NCBI GenBank assembly: GCA_017551845.1
Contig: JAFZKR010000134.1
Coordinates: 1 to 8,446, forward strand
Source: Bacteroidaceae bacterium
GTDB taxonomy: Bacteria; Bacteroidota; Bacteroidia; Bacteroidales; Bacteroidaceae
Direction: 5' to 3'
Length of the DNA: 8,446 nt
Positions 1-5,894 of the stretch are shown here, piece after piece; positions within the stretch are counted from its first letter, which is position 1; every line of letters starts with the position of its first letter. The notes under the pieces are model-generated. The model searched no databases. It was not told the origin of the DNA and saw only the letters and a program-made list of their open reading frames with translations. The position numbers and the translations under genes were made by a program.

Positions 1-1119
1 AGTCTCCCTGTAACAATATATCTTTTCAAGATTACTGCAGTTTTCAAATTCGCTGCTTTGGAGCTTTTCAACAGGACTGCCTATTGATAAATATTTGATG
101 GATTTGAATCCTTTGAACGGTCTGCCACCGCTTTGATAGTTGCGACCCAGATAAACAGTCTCCAGAGGATTGTTGTGGAATACGCAGTAGCCGACGTAAT
201 CCCACAACTTGAGGGGACTGTCACCGTCCTCAAAGGTCACGTTCTTGAGGCCGCTGTTGCAGAAGGCCCATGCACCGATGGTGTCAACACTGGCCGGGAT
301 GGTGATACTCTGCAACTCTGAGCAATACTCAAAGGCTTCACCTTTGATGATCTTCACCTTAGACGGTATGTTGACGAAAGAGAGGGTGTCGCATCTGAAG
401 AAAGCCTGGCTGCCTATCGAAACTACGGATTCAGGAAGCCGGATAGAGGTGAGTGAATCGCACCAGTAGAATGCTGCGTCACCTATTTCTGAGATGTTGG
501 AACCAAGACTCACCTTGCGGATTCCCCTGCTGCTAGAGAATTCTTCACTCTGAAGGAGAGAGACATAGTCGCTCACAGTAACGTTCTTAAGAGTGGGGAA
601 ACCACGGAACGGTCTGCCTCCGCTTATGTAGTTGCGACCCAGATAAACAGTCTCCAGAGGATTGTTGTGGAATACGCAGTAGCCGGCGTAATCCCACAAC
701 TTGAGGGGACTGTCACCGTCCTCAAAGGTCACACTCTTAAGATTGCAGCCGGAAAATGCCCATTCTCCTATGGAATCAACGCTGGCAGGAATCGTAATCA
801 CAGAAATGCCGGTACAACCTTCAAATGCATTCTTGTGTATCAGTTTAAGGTTATTGCCAAGAACGACCGATGTAACCGAAGTGTTGTCACGGAAAGTTGA
901 GCCAACAATTTCGGTCACCTTATACTCAATGCCGTCCCGGATTATTACGTCAGGGATGACTATATCACCGCTGTACTTAATACGGTTCTTGTCTTTGTCT
1001 AAGTGGTATGTGACATAGGCTGTTTTGTCACCTGTATTGAGAATGTAGTTCAACACGTTGCCGGCCGATGCTGTCAGGGCCGCAATAATGAAGAGAGTTG
1101 AAATTAGAATTCTTTTCAT
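1..1119 (-). CDS. BspA-like leucine-rich-repeat surface protein (partial, C-terminus off the left edge)
   Basis: The frame is open from an ATG at 1117-1119 to base 1 with no stop, giving 373 codons; the C-terminus lies outside the window. The N-terminus (MKRILISTLFIIAALTASA, then G) is a Sec signal peptide with a probable signal peptidase I site after residue 19, so the protein is exported. The mature part consists of LRR_5/BspA-type units with the typical pattern I-P-x-S-V-x-x-I-G-x-x-A-F-x-x-C (for example IPASVDSIGEWAF near residue 110, LPESVVSIGSQAF near 210, IPASVDTIGAWAF near 270). Two longer blocks, residues about 130-163 and 294-327, share FEDGDSPLKLWDY...PLETVYLGRN and are almost identical in DNA. 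BspA-like proteins are known surface adhesins or matrix-binding proteins in oral and gut Bacteroidetes; the ligand here cannot be inferred. How it is anchored or sorted depends on the unseen C-terminus. The gene lies 91 bp downstream of the carbohydrate-binding lipoprotein gene on the same strand, so it may share its transcript or have its own promoter. Confidence 0.88.
   Translation of the reverse strand, partial: MKRILISTLFIIAALTASAGNVLNYILNTGDKTAYVTYHLDKDKNRIKYSGDIVIPDVIIRDGIEYKVTEIVGSTFRDNTSVTSVVLGNNLKLIHKNAFEGCTGISVITIPASVDSIGEWAFSGCNLKSVTFEDGDSPLKLWDYAGYCVFHNNPLETVYLGRNYISGGRPFRGFPTLKNVTVSDYVSLLQSEEFSSSRGIRKVSLGSNISEIGDAAFYWCDSLTSIRLPESVVSIGSQAFFRCDTLSFVNIPSKVKIIKGEAFEYCSELQSITIPASVDTIGAWAFCNSGLKNVTFEDGDSPLKLWDYVGYCVFHNNPLETVYLGRNYQSGGRPFKGFKSIKYLSIGSPVEKLQSSEFENCSNLEKIYCYRET
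138..240 (-). repeat. LRR-internal 103-bp direct repeat, copy 2 (C-terminal side)
   Basis: This stretch matches 630-732 at 102 of 103 positions, offset by exactly 492 bp (164 codons), so the reading frame is kept. The single difference is A194 versus G686 on the plus strand, changing GTC (Val) to GCC (Ala) in the gene. Identity falls sharply outside the block. It encodes the FEDGDSPLKLWDY...ETVYLGRN segment of the LRR protein. Confidence 0.95.
630..732 (-). repeat. LRR-internal 103-bp direct repeat, copy 1 (N-terminal side)
   Basis: Partner of 138-240, with one mismatch in 103 bp, in the same orientation and frame. The neighbouring LRR sequence (for example 733-800 compared with 241-308) has diverged clearly at DNA level. 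The near-identity is therefore local, as expected from recent duplication or gene conversion within the gene. Confidence 0.95.
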
Positions 1120-1210
1120 AATAATTCTTTTTTATTGACAGTTAGCGCTTTCAGGCTGTAAACATATACAAAAAATTTGATTTTACGCAGCTTAGTTGAA
1201 ATATATTTGA
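1120..1210 (-). promoter_or_regulatory. A/T-rich leader of the LRR gene, weak promoter candidate
   Basis: This 91-bp gap lies between the stop of the beta-helix lipoprotein gene and the LRR start. Read on the minus strand it contains TATGTTTA (1159-1166), one base off the Bacteroidetes -7 consensus TAnnTTTG. A CTG lies 21 bp further upstream where the -33 TTG would be expected. No Shine-Dalgarno sequence and no convincing terminator hairpin for the upstream gene are visible, so read-through is possible. The promoter assignment is weak. Confidence 0.25.
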
Positions 1211-3070
1211 TTACTGCCTTTCGGGTATGAATCCGTCAGGACGGAAACCTCCACGTCCGCCAGGTCCATCCGGACCGCCGGGACCACGACCGGAACGTCC
1301 CGGACTTCCGAAACCACCTTGTCCTCCGAATCCTCCCGGGCCTCCGAATCCACCCGGACCACCGAAGCCACCCGGGCCACCAAAGCCTGCACCACCCGAA
1401 TATGATGAGAGTTCAACAGCTGTTCCGCCGCTTATTGTGCCATCCAGTACAACCATTCCGCTGAACAGACTTGTTCCACCATCAACCGTTACTCCCGATT
1501 TAAGCGAAGGTTCCGATGCTCCCGACACTACCATAGTTGTTCCGCCGCTTGACGGAGTCTTGAAGGCAACCACCTCATTTCCTACCGAGAGCGAATACCA
1601 CGTGTTCTTGTTCCATGCTGATTGATAGCAGTTCTGGGAAAGGCTTGCACCTGATTCCAGACCGCCTATCGTGATTATGGTACCTCCATCCACATAGAGC
1701 CGGAAGCCGCCCTCGGTATTCGCATCAATTGCAACCTCCGGGGATGTAGTGCCTATCGCATATACCAAACCACCTTTAATATAAAAGTTGCCGTTGGCAT
1801 CCAAGCCGTCATTGCGGAGAGCATAGCCGCAAACCTTTCCGCCTGATATGGTGAATGTACCGGCAGAGTTGATGGCGTCGTCCTGGGCAGAATAGCTATA
1901 TACAACACCGCCATTTACTATTATATTGCCCTTAGCCTCAATGCCTTCATGCGCTGAACAGCTGACAGCCACAGTACCGTCAAGAAAAAAGAGGTTTCCG
2001 TCAAATTTTATGCCCTTGGCCGACACGCTGTTGGAAGAACTGCCTTTCATCCCCCACGATGACTGTCCATAATTGGAACCGGTAGTGGTTATCCTGACAA
2101 TACCGCCATTGAAACAGCCGGTCATATCGCCACTGAGACCCTTGCCTCCTGTACTATAATTGGTTATGTCAAGTGTTCCGCCGCTTATACCGAACAGTTT
2201 GTCCGCCTTCACACCCGATGTGCCCTTGTACTCTGATTCCTCCTCGTCATACGCTGCCGAACCGGTCATGTTTATTACTGTTCCGCCACCGGTTATCCAG
2301 ACCAACGAATCGGAAGTGATACCCTTTTTCATATCGGCCGAGACCTGGACACCCAACGAACCGCCCGAGATGATTACAGCATCCTTTCCACGTATGCCGT
2401 GTCCCGCGCTTGAGGTCACGTTAATGACCGGTGTCTCCATAATATGTACATAGTCATCGCTGGTAATGCCGGATTTGCCCCGTGCATTCACGGTCAGTTC
2501 GCCGTCGCCGCTGAAAATGATCTGCCCTTCGCTGAAGAAGGCTGCTTTTTCATCCTCATCGGCCGGAGTTGATGAATACGTTGCTGCATCCGAAAGAATA
2601 TTAGAACCTTTTACCACAACGAACAGACTCTTTCCGCACTGATTGTTTATAGCGGCACCCTTGGTGCTGGTCAGTTCCAGGCCGTTCAGGACCAAGGCCT
2701 GCTTCTTGGAACCGTATAGCTTGAGAGAGCCGTCCTTCGCAGTTCCGCTCAGTTCATAGATGACTTTCTCATCGGAGGTGTTCCTTACTGTTACATTACT
2801 GCCTTCAACAGTCACAATACCGTTCCGGTCACCATCAACCTGAACATTTCCATCGGCAAACACTATCCGGACGGTACGGTCGAACTTGGTTTTCGATATG
2901 CTGTCACCAGCCCAAAGCGATTCATCAAACTTGGGAAATACCGTAGTTGTATCCGAGTTTTCTTCTTCTTTCTCAGGGTCAGGAATATCATTCATTTTAC
3001 CCCAGTTTTCCGGGGTGCAACTGACACAATTCATAAGAAAGAGTGAAAGCAGATAATAACTTGTTTTCAT
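1211..3070 (-). CDS. Cthe_2159-type carbohydrate-binding beta-helix lipoprotein with Gly-rich tail
   Basis: A 619-residue predicted lipoprotein. The signal peptide ends in the lipobox-like CVSC, with Cys18 as the likely lipidated residue, followed by an acidic linker (residues 30-43). From about residue 60 to 555 the protein shows parallel beta-helix rungs with recurrent GI-x6-8-I-x-GG units: HGIRGKDAVIISGG (224-237), KGITSDSLVWITGG (249-262), SGVKADKLFGISGG (285-298), EGIEAKGNIIVNGG (375-388), DAINSAGTFTISGG (398-411) and DGLDANGNFYIKGG (421-434). This pattern is that of the Cthe_2159/DUF4353 carbohydrate-binding family (Pfam PF14262), whose Clostridium thermocellum founder binds polysaccharides. 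The ligand here is unknown. The C-terminal ~57 residues (563-619) are unusual: five FGGPGG-like hexapeptides, then an Arg/Gly/Pro-rich end (RGPGGPDGPGGRGGFRPDGF). The protein probably sits on the cell envelope or surface. The start was chosen because it gives the lipoprotein signal. It is divergent from the flavodoxin operon and upstream of the LRR gene. Confidence 0.85.
   Translation of the reverse strand: MKTSYYLLSLFLMNCVSCTPENWGKMNDIPDPEKEEENSDTTTVFPKFDESLWAGDSISKTKFDRTVRIVFADGNVQVDGDRNGIVTVEGSNVTVRNTSDEKVIYELSGTAKDGSLKLYGSKKQALVLNGLELTSTKGAAINNQCGKSLFVVVKGSNILSDAATYSSTPADEDEKAAFFSEGQIIFSGDGELTVNARGKSGITSDDYVHIMETPVINVTSSAGHGIRGKDAVIISGGSLGVQVSADMKKGITSDSLVWITGGGTVINMTGSAAYDEEESEYKGTSGVKADKLFGISGGTLDITNYSTGGKGLSGDMTGCFNGGIVRITTTGSNYGQSSWGMKGSSSNSVSAKGIKFDGNLFFLDGTVAVSCSAHEGIEAKGNIIVNGGVVYSYSAQDDAINSAGTFTISGGKVCGYALRNDGLDANGNFYIKGGLVYAIGTTSPEVAIDANTEGGFRLYVDGGTIITIGGLESGASLSQNCYQSAWNKNTWYSLSVGNEVVAFKTPSSGGTTMVVSGASEPSLKSGVTVDGGTSLFSGMVVLDGTISGGTAVELSSYSGGAGFGGPGGFGGPGGFGGPGGFGGQGGFGSPGRSGRGPGGPDGPGGRGGFRPDGFIPERQ
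1295..1384 (-). repeat. Five tandem 18-bp units encoding FGGPGG hexapeptides
   Basis: Read on the minus strand from 1384, the units encode FGGPGG, FGGPGG, FGGPGG, FGGQGG and FGSPGR (residues 563-592 of the lipoprotein). The first three are identical in protein but differ at synonymous codon positions, and the last two are degenerate. They form a flexible Gly-rich tail after the beta-helix domain. Such an array could change copy number by slippage in 6-residue steps without breaking the frame. Confidence 0.9.
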
Positions 3071-3078
3071 AATTTTAT

Positions 3079-3111
3079 TTGAAATTATTGTTACAAATGC
3101 AATGGTTTCAA
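3079..3111. promoter_or_regulatory. 12-bp inverted repeat in the divergent promoter region
   Basis: TTGAAATTATTG (3079-3090) and CAATGGTTTCAA (3100-3111) are inverted copies matching at 10 of 12 positions around a 9-base spacer. In plus-strand RNA the two remaining positions would be U-G wobbles. The element lies 9 bp upstream of the beta-helix lipoprotein start and overlaps its candidate -7 element. It could be a regulator's operator. The region is A/T-rich, so chance symmetry cannot be excluded. Confidence 0.4.
3094..3101 (-). promoter_or_regulatory. Candidate Bacteroidetes -7 element for the beta-helix lipoprotein gene
   Basis: On the minus strand this reads TGCATTTG, one base off TAnnTTTG. 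It lies 23 bp upstream of the ATG at 3070, which would give a short leader. The expected -33 TTG is at best weakly present (CTTT or TTATG about 17-21 bp upstream). It is the best match in this direction in the intergenic region, but remains tentative. Confidence 0.3.
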
Positions 3112-3133
3112 TTCATAAAGACTGTTACTTCTA

Positions 3134-3141
3134 TAACCTTG
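3134..3141 (+). promoter_or_regulatory. Candidate -7 element for the flavodoxin-permease-kinase operon
   Basis: TAACCTTG is one base off the Bacteroidetes TAnnTTTG consensus and would give a leader of roughly 75-80 bases before the ATG at 3226. The -33 region has only TTTC (3106-3109), at a longer than usual spacing. The start codon is preceded by ACATAAATAAATATT, an A/T-rich leader without a Shine-Dalgarno sequence, as is normal in Bacteroidetes. Weak assignment. Confidence 0.22.
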
Positions 3142-3225
3142 TATTCCCGCAAAAAGGAAAGATTAAAACATGGTCTGAAAATTTTGCATATATTCGCAGT
3201 TCATAACGAAACATAAATAAATATT

Positions 3226-3780
3226 ATGAAGAAAAGTTTGATTCTTGCTATGATGGCCATTATTGTGGCATCATGCACGGCAAAGGAGCCAAAAGTACTG
3301 GTAACCTATTTCTCTGTAACTGAAACCACTAAATCACTGGCACAGGAGCTGGCTGCAAGCACTGGCGCTGACCTGTTCCAGATTGACGGCGTGCAGCCAT
3401 ACACAAGTGATGACGTTGATTTCCGCAACCGTGAGTCGCGTTCCGTAAAGGAGATGGCCGATAAGTCTATCCGCCCTGAGCTCAAAGGCAAGCCTGAGAA
3501 ATTGGATAAATATGATGTTGTTTTCATAGGTTTCCCCATCTGGGGTGATGCAGCACCCAATATCATCTACTCATTCATTGATCAGAATGACCTCAAGGGC
3601 AAGACCATCATAACCTTTTCAACATCAGGCAGCAGCAATCTGACCAACTCACACAATAAGCTCAAAGAGCAATATCCTGACCTGAACTGGGTTGAGGGCA
3701 CCACCCTGAAGCGTAACCCCACTGCTGAGGACCGTCAGAACGTACTCAACAAACTGAAGGAGGCTATCCCCGCCAAGTAA
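3226..3780 (+). CDS. Flavodoxin-like lipoprotein
   Basis: A 184-residue protein beginning MKKSLILAMMAIIVASC, a lipoprotein signal peptide with lipobox VASC and Cys17 as the likely lipidated residue. From residue 23 it has the flavodoxin (Flavodoxin_4-like) fold pattern: KVLVTYFSVTETTKSLA (23-39) with the FMN phosphate loop, YDVVFIGFPIWGDAAPN (96-112), KTIITFSTSGSSN (126-138), and a closing helix at 168-182. In the phosphate loop the usual S/T-x-T-G-x-T reads SVTETT (30-35), so the conserved Gly is Glu33. Flavodoxins carry FMN for one-electron transfer; an exported, membrane-anchored version would act in the periplasm or envelope with an unknown partner. It is the first gene of the operon. Its TAA (3778-3780) abuts the next ATG, indicating coupled translation with the AmpG-like permease. 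FMN binding is inferred from the fold, and the Gly-to-Glu change makes it less certain. Confidence 0.85.
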   Translation: MKKSLILAMMAIIVASCTAKEPKVLVTYFSVTETTKSLAQELAASTGADLFQIDGVQPYTSDDVDFRNRESRSVKEMADKSIRPELKGKPEKLDKYDVVFIGFPIWGDAAPNIIYSFIDQNDLKGKTIITFSTSGSSNLTNSHNKLKEQYPDLNWVEGTTLKRNPTAEDRQNVLNKLKEAIPAK

Positions 3781-5046
3781 ATGGCTTCAACAAGAACATC
3801 GTGGGCATGGGTTCCCACACTCTATTTTGCTGAGGGACTGCCTTACGTACTGGTTGTAACCGTATCGGCCATTATGTTCAAACAACTGGGCATAAGCAAT
3901 GCCGATGTGGCCTTATACACCAGTTGGTTGTATCTACCGTGGGTTATCAAACCCTTCTGGAGCCCCTTTGTGGATCTGGTCAAGACAAAGCGTTGGTGGC
4001 TGCTGCTCACTCAGATCATTCTTGGAGCAGGACTTGCCGGTGTAGCTCTCACGCTCAACACTACCAACTTTTTCCGCTGGTCGCTGGCCATAATGTGGTT
4101 GCTGGCATTCAGCTCCGCCACACATGACATATCCATTGACGGTTTTTACATGCTTGGCCTGGACGAGGGCGAACAGTCCCTGTTTGTGGGTATCCGTAAC
4201 ACAGCCTACCGCATAGCAATGATTGCCGGACAAGGCGGTCTGCTAATGCTGGTGGGGCAGTTCGAAAAGCTGTTCGGCTCGACAGTACGCGCCTGGAGCA
4301 TAGGATTCCTGGTGGCAGGCGGCCTGATGATACTGCTCTGGCTCTATCATTCCTATATTCTGCCGCATCCGGTCGCAGATTGCACTACAGGCATCTCAGG
4401 AAGCAATATCCTCAAGGAATTCGGAATGACTTTTGTGAGTTATTTCAAGAAACCTCACATTATTCCCGCCCTTCTGTTCATATTGCTGTTCCGTTTCCCT
4501 GAAGCTCAACTGGGAAAGATCGCGCCCCTGTTCCTGGTTGATTCCGAAGCGGCAGGAGGTCTGGCGCTTACTACAGGCCAGGTGGGCTTTGCACAGGGTA
4601 CCTTAGGCGTAATAGGACTACTGCTCGGAGGAATACTGGGTGGAATCACCTTGTCCCGTTTCGGACTGAAAAAATGTATCTGGTTCATGGTTGCAGCCAT
4701 TTCAGTACCCGATTTGGTATATGTATTCCTGAGCTGGTTCCCCACGCAGGACATGACTCTTGTAACCGCATGCATTTTCATAGAACAGATGGGATACGGA
4801 TTCGGATTCACGGCATATACCCTGTTCCTTATTTATTTCTCACGCGGGGAGCACCAGACTTCACACTATGCCATAAGCACAGGTATAATGGCCCTTGGCA
4901 TGATGCTACCCGGAATGATATCGGGAATACTCCAGGAGCACATGGGATACCTGGCATTCTTCATCTGGGTTATTGCCTGCTGTACCGTAACCTGTCTTGT
5001 GACAGCATTTATCAAATATGAACCTGACTTTGGAAAGAAACAATGA
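3781..5046 (+). CDS. AmpG/PAT-family MFS permease, probable muropeptide or amino-sugar importer
   Basis: A 421-residue, strongly hydrophobic inner-membrane protein with about twelve transmembrane segments. Motifs typical of AmpG-like (peptide/acetyl-CoA transporter, PAT) MFS proteins are visible: LYFAEGLPY (14-22) in the first helix, WLYLPWVIKPFWSPFVD (49-65), and SSATHDISIDGFY (111-123), equivalent to the AmpG SATQDIAxDG-type motif. E. coli AmpG is longer (about 490 residues) because of extra C-terminal helices; this length is usual for the shorter Bacteroidetes homologues. AmpG imports GlcNAc-anhydroMurNAc muropeptides. The substrate here is inferred from the family and from the kinase gene that follows with a 4-bp ATGA overlap (5043-5046). 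It could instead carry a free amino sugar such as MurNAc, as proposed for Tannerella MurT. It directly abuts the flavodoxin gene, leaving no room for its own promoter. Confidence 0.85.
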   Translation: MASTRTSWAWVPTLYFAEGLPYVLVVTVSAIMFKQLGISNADVALYTSWLYLPWVIKPFWSPFVDLVKTKRWWLLLTQIILGAGLAGVALTLNTTNFFRWSLAIMWLLAFSSATHDISIDGFYMLGLDEGEQSLFVGIRNTAYRIAMIAGQGGLLMLVGQFEKLFGSTVRAWSIGFLVAGGLMILLWLYHSYILPHPVADCTTGISGSNILKEFGMTFVSYFKKPHIIPALLFILLFRFPEAQLGKIAPLFLVDSEAAGGLALTTGQVGFAQGTLGVIGLLLGGILGGITLSRFGLKKCIWFMVAAISVPDLVYVFLSWFPTQDMTLVTACIFIEQMGYGFGFTAYTLFLIYFSRGEHQTSHYAISTGIMALGMMLPGMISGILQEHMGYLAFFIWVIACCTVTCLVTAFIKYEPDFGKKQ

Positions 5047-5894
5047 AAATTGCAGTTGACAGCGGCTCCACCAAGACCAATTGGGGGTTCTTCAATTCAG
5101 GAAATGAGCTCAATGTCATCAAGACACAAGGCATAAACCCATGCCATCAGAGCGATGACGAAATACGTTCCATAATAGAGAACGAGTTAAAGGCCGGACT
5201 GAACGGACTGGATTTAAATAGTGTTGACGAAGTGTTTTTCTATGGTGCCGGATGCGCCACAGAGCCCATATGCCTACAGATGGCTGGCATACTCAAAGAG
5301 TTCGTTCCAAATGCAGTCATTACTGTTGAGAGCGATATGCTGGGAGCTGCCCATGCACTGTGTGGTCACTCCGAGGGCGTAGCCTGTGTACTCGGTACCG
5401 GTTCGAATTCCTGTCTTTACAATGGAAAGGAAATTGTTGATCAGGTGCCGTCATTAGGTTACATTTTAGGCGATGAAGGAAGTGCTGTCGCTTTGGGCCG
5501 CCATCTGATAAGCGACTGTCTCAAACGCCAACTTCCTGAATCTGTGAGCACCGAGTTCATGCAAAGATACTCACTTACAAAGGAAAGTATTATTGAAAGT
5601 GTATATCGTAAGCCTATGGCTAACCGCTATATTGCAGGTTTTGCACCTTTCCTCATTGACAAACGCTCTATCCCCGAGGTCCATAAGATGCTCATACAGT
5701 GTTTCTCGGAATTCTTCACACGCAACGTAATCAACTATCATAAGCCTTGGCTGCCGGTACATTTTGTAGGCTCATTGGCTAACAGTTTTGCTGAAGAACT
5801 GAAGGAAACAGCAGATTCTCTGGGAATGACAATAGGAAAAATCGTAGCCAGTCCCATAACTGGCCTTGCGGATTACCACAGCCCTCAGGAGTGA
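5043..5894 (+). CDS. BadF/BadG/BcrA/BcrD-family N-acetyl amino-sugar kinase
   Basis: A 283-residue cytoplasmic ASKHA-fold kinase. Motifs in order: phosphate-1 DSGSTKTNW (6-14), GAGC (68-71), the hinge-region acid in ESDML (96-100), phosphate-2 LGTGSNS (117-123), GDEGS (143-147) and the adenosine motif VGSLA (242-246). The C-terminal PITGLADYH (271-279) is typical of Bacteroidetes members. The length matches the family. Members phosphorylate GlcNAc, MurNAc or glucosamine with ATP; Clostridium acetobutylicum MurK belongs here. Overlap with the AmpG-like permease stop implies coupled translation and suggests that it traps the imported cell-wall sugar as the 6-phosphate (or 1-phosphate); which sugar is unknown. 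No MurNAc-6-P etherase (MurQ) gene is in the window. Its last 10 bp overlap the opposing phosphopantetheinyl transferase gene. Confidence 0.87.
   Translation: MKIAVDSGSTKTNWGFFNSGNELNVIKTQGINPCHQSDDEIRSIIENELKAGLNGLDLNSVDEVFFYGAGCATEPICLQMAGILKEFVPNAVITVESDMLGAAHALCGHSEGVACVLGTGSNSCLYNGKEIVDQVPSLGYILGDEGSAVALGRHLISDCLKRQLPESVSTEFMQRYSLTKESIIESVYRKPMANRYIAGFAPFLIDKRSIPEVHKMLIQCFSEFFTRNVINYHKPWLPVHFVGSLANSFAEELKETADSLGMTIGKIVASPITGLADYHSPQE
5837..5864 (-). terminator. Possible terminator of the minus-strand operon, inside the kinase gene
   Basis: GCCAGT (5847-5852) and ACTGGC (5859-5864) form a 6-bp stem with a 6-base loop. Read on the minus strand, the stem is followed after five bases by five T (5841-5837). 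It starts 20 bases beyond the phosphopantetheinyl transferase stop. The stem is short and the T-run is not directly adjacent, so it is a weak intrinsic terminator at best. Confidence 0.35.

Noticed and set aside
133..900. Plus-strand open frames at 133-321, 209-469, 667-900 and 701-1018, two pairs of which begin with similar sequences
   Set aside because: They are antisense shadows of the LRR gene. The resemblance within each pair is due to the 103-bp duplicated block, not to paired small genes.
1233..1244. CCGTC-AG-GACGG palindrome near the 3' end of the lipoprotein gene, considered as a terminator
   Set aside because: The loop of two bases is too small, it lies before the stop codon, and no T-run follows directly.
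1227..1625. Plus-strand proline-rich open frame of 132 codons
   Set aside because: It is the antisense of the Gly/Pro-rich tail and beta-helix of the lipoprotein gene. GGN codons read as CCN (Pro) on the other strand, so the frame is open by composition only.
3170..3178. ATG at 3170 after a purine-rich AAAAAGGAAAG stretch, considered as a leader peptide or alternative start
   Set aside because: The frame stops after two codons (ATG GTC TGA), so it encodes nothing useful.
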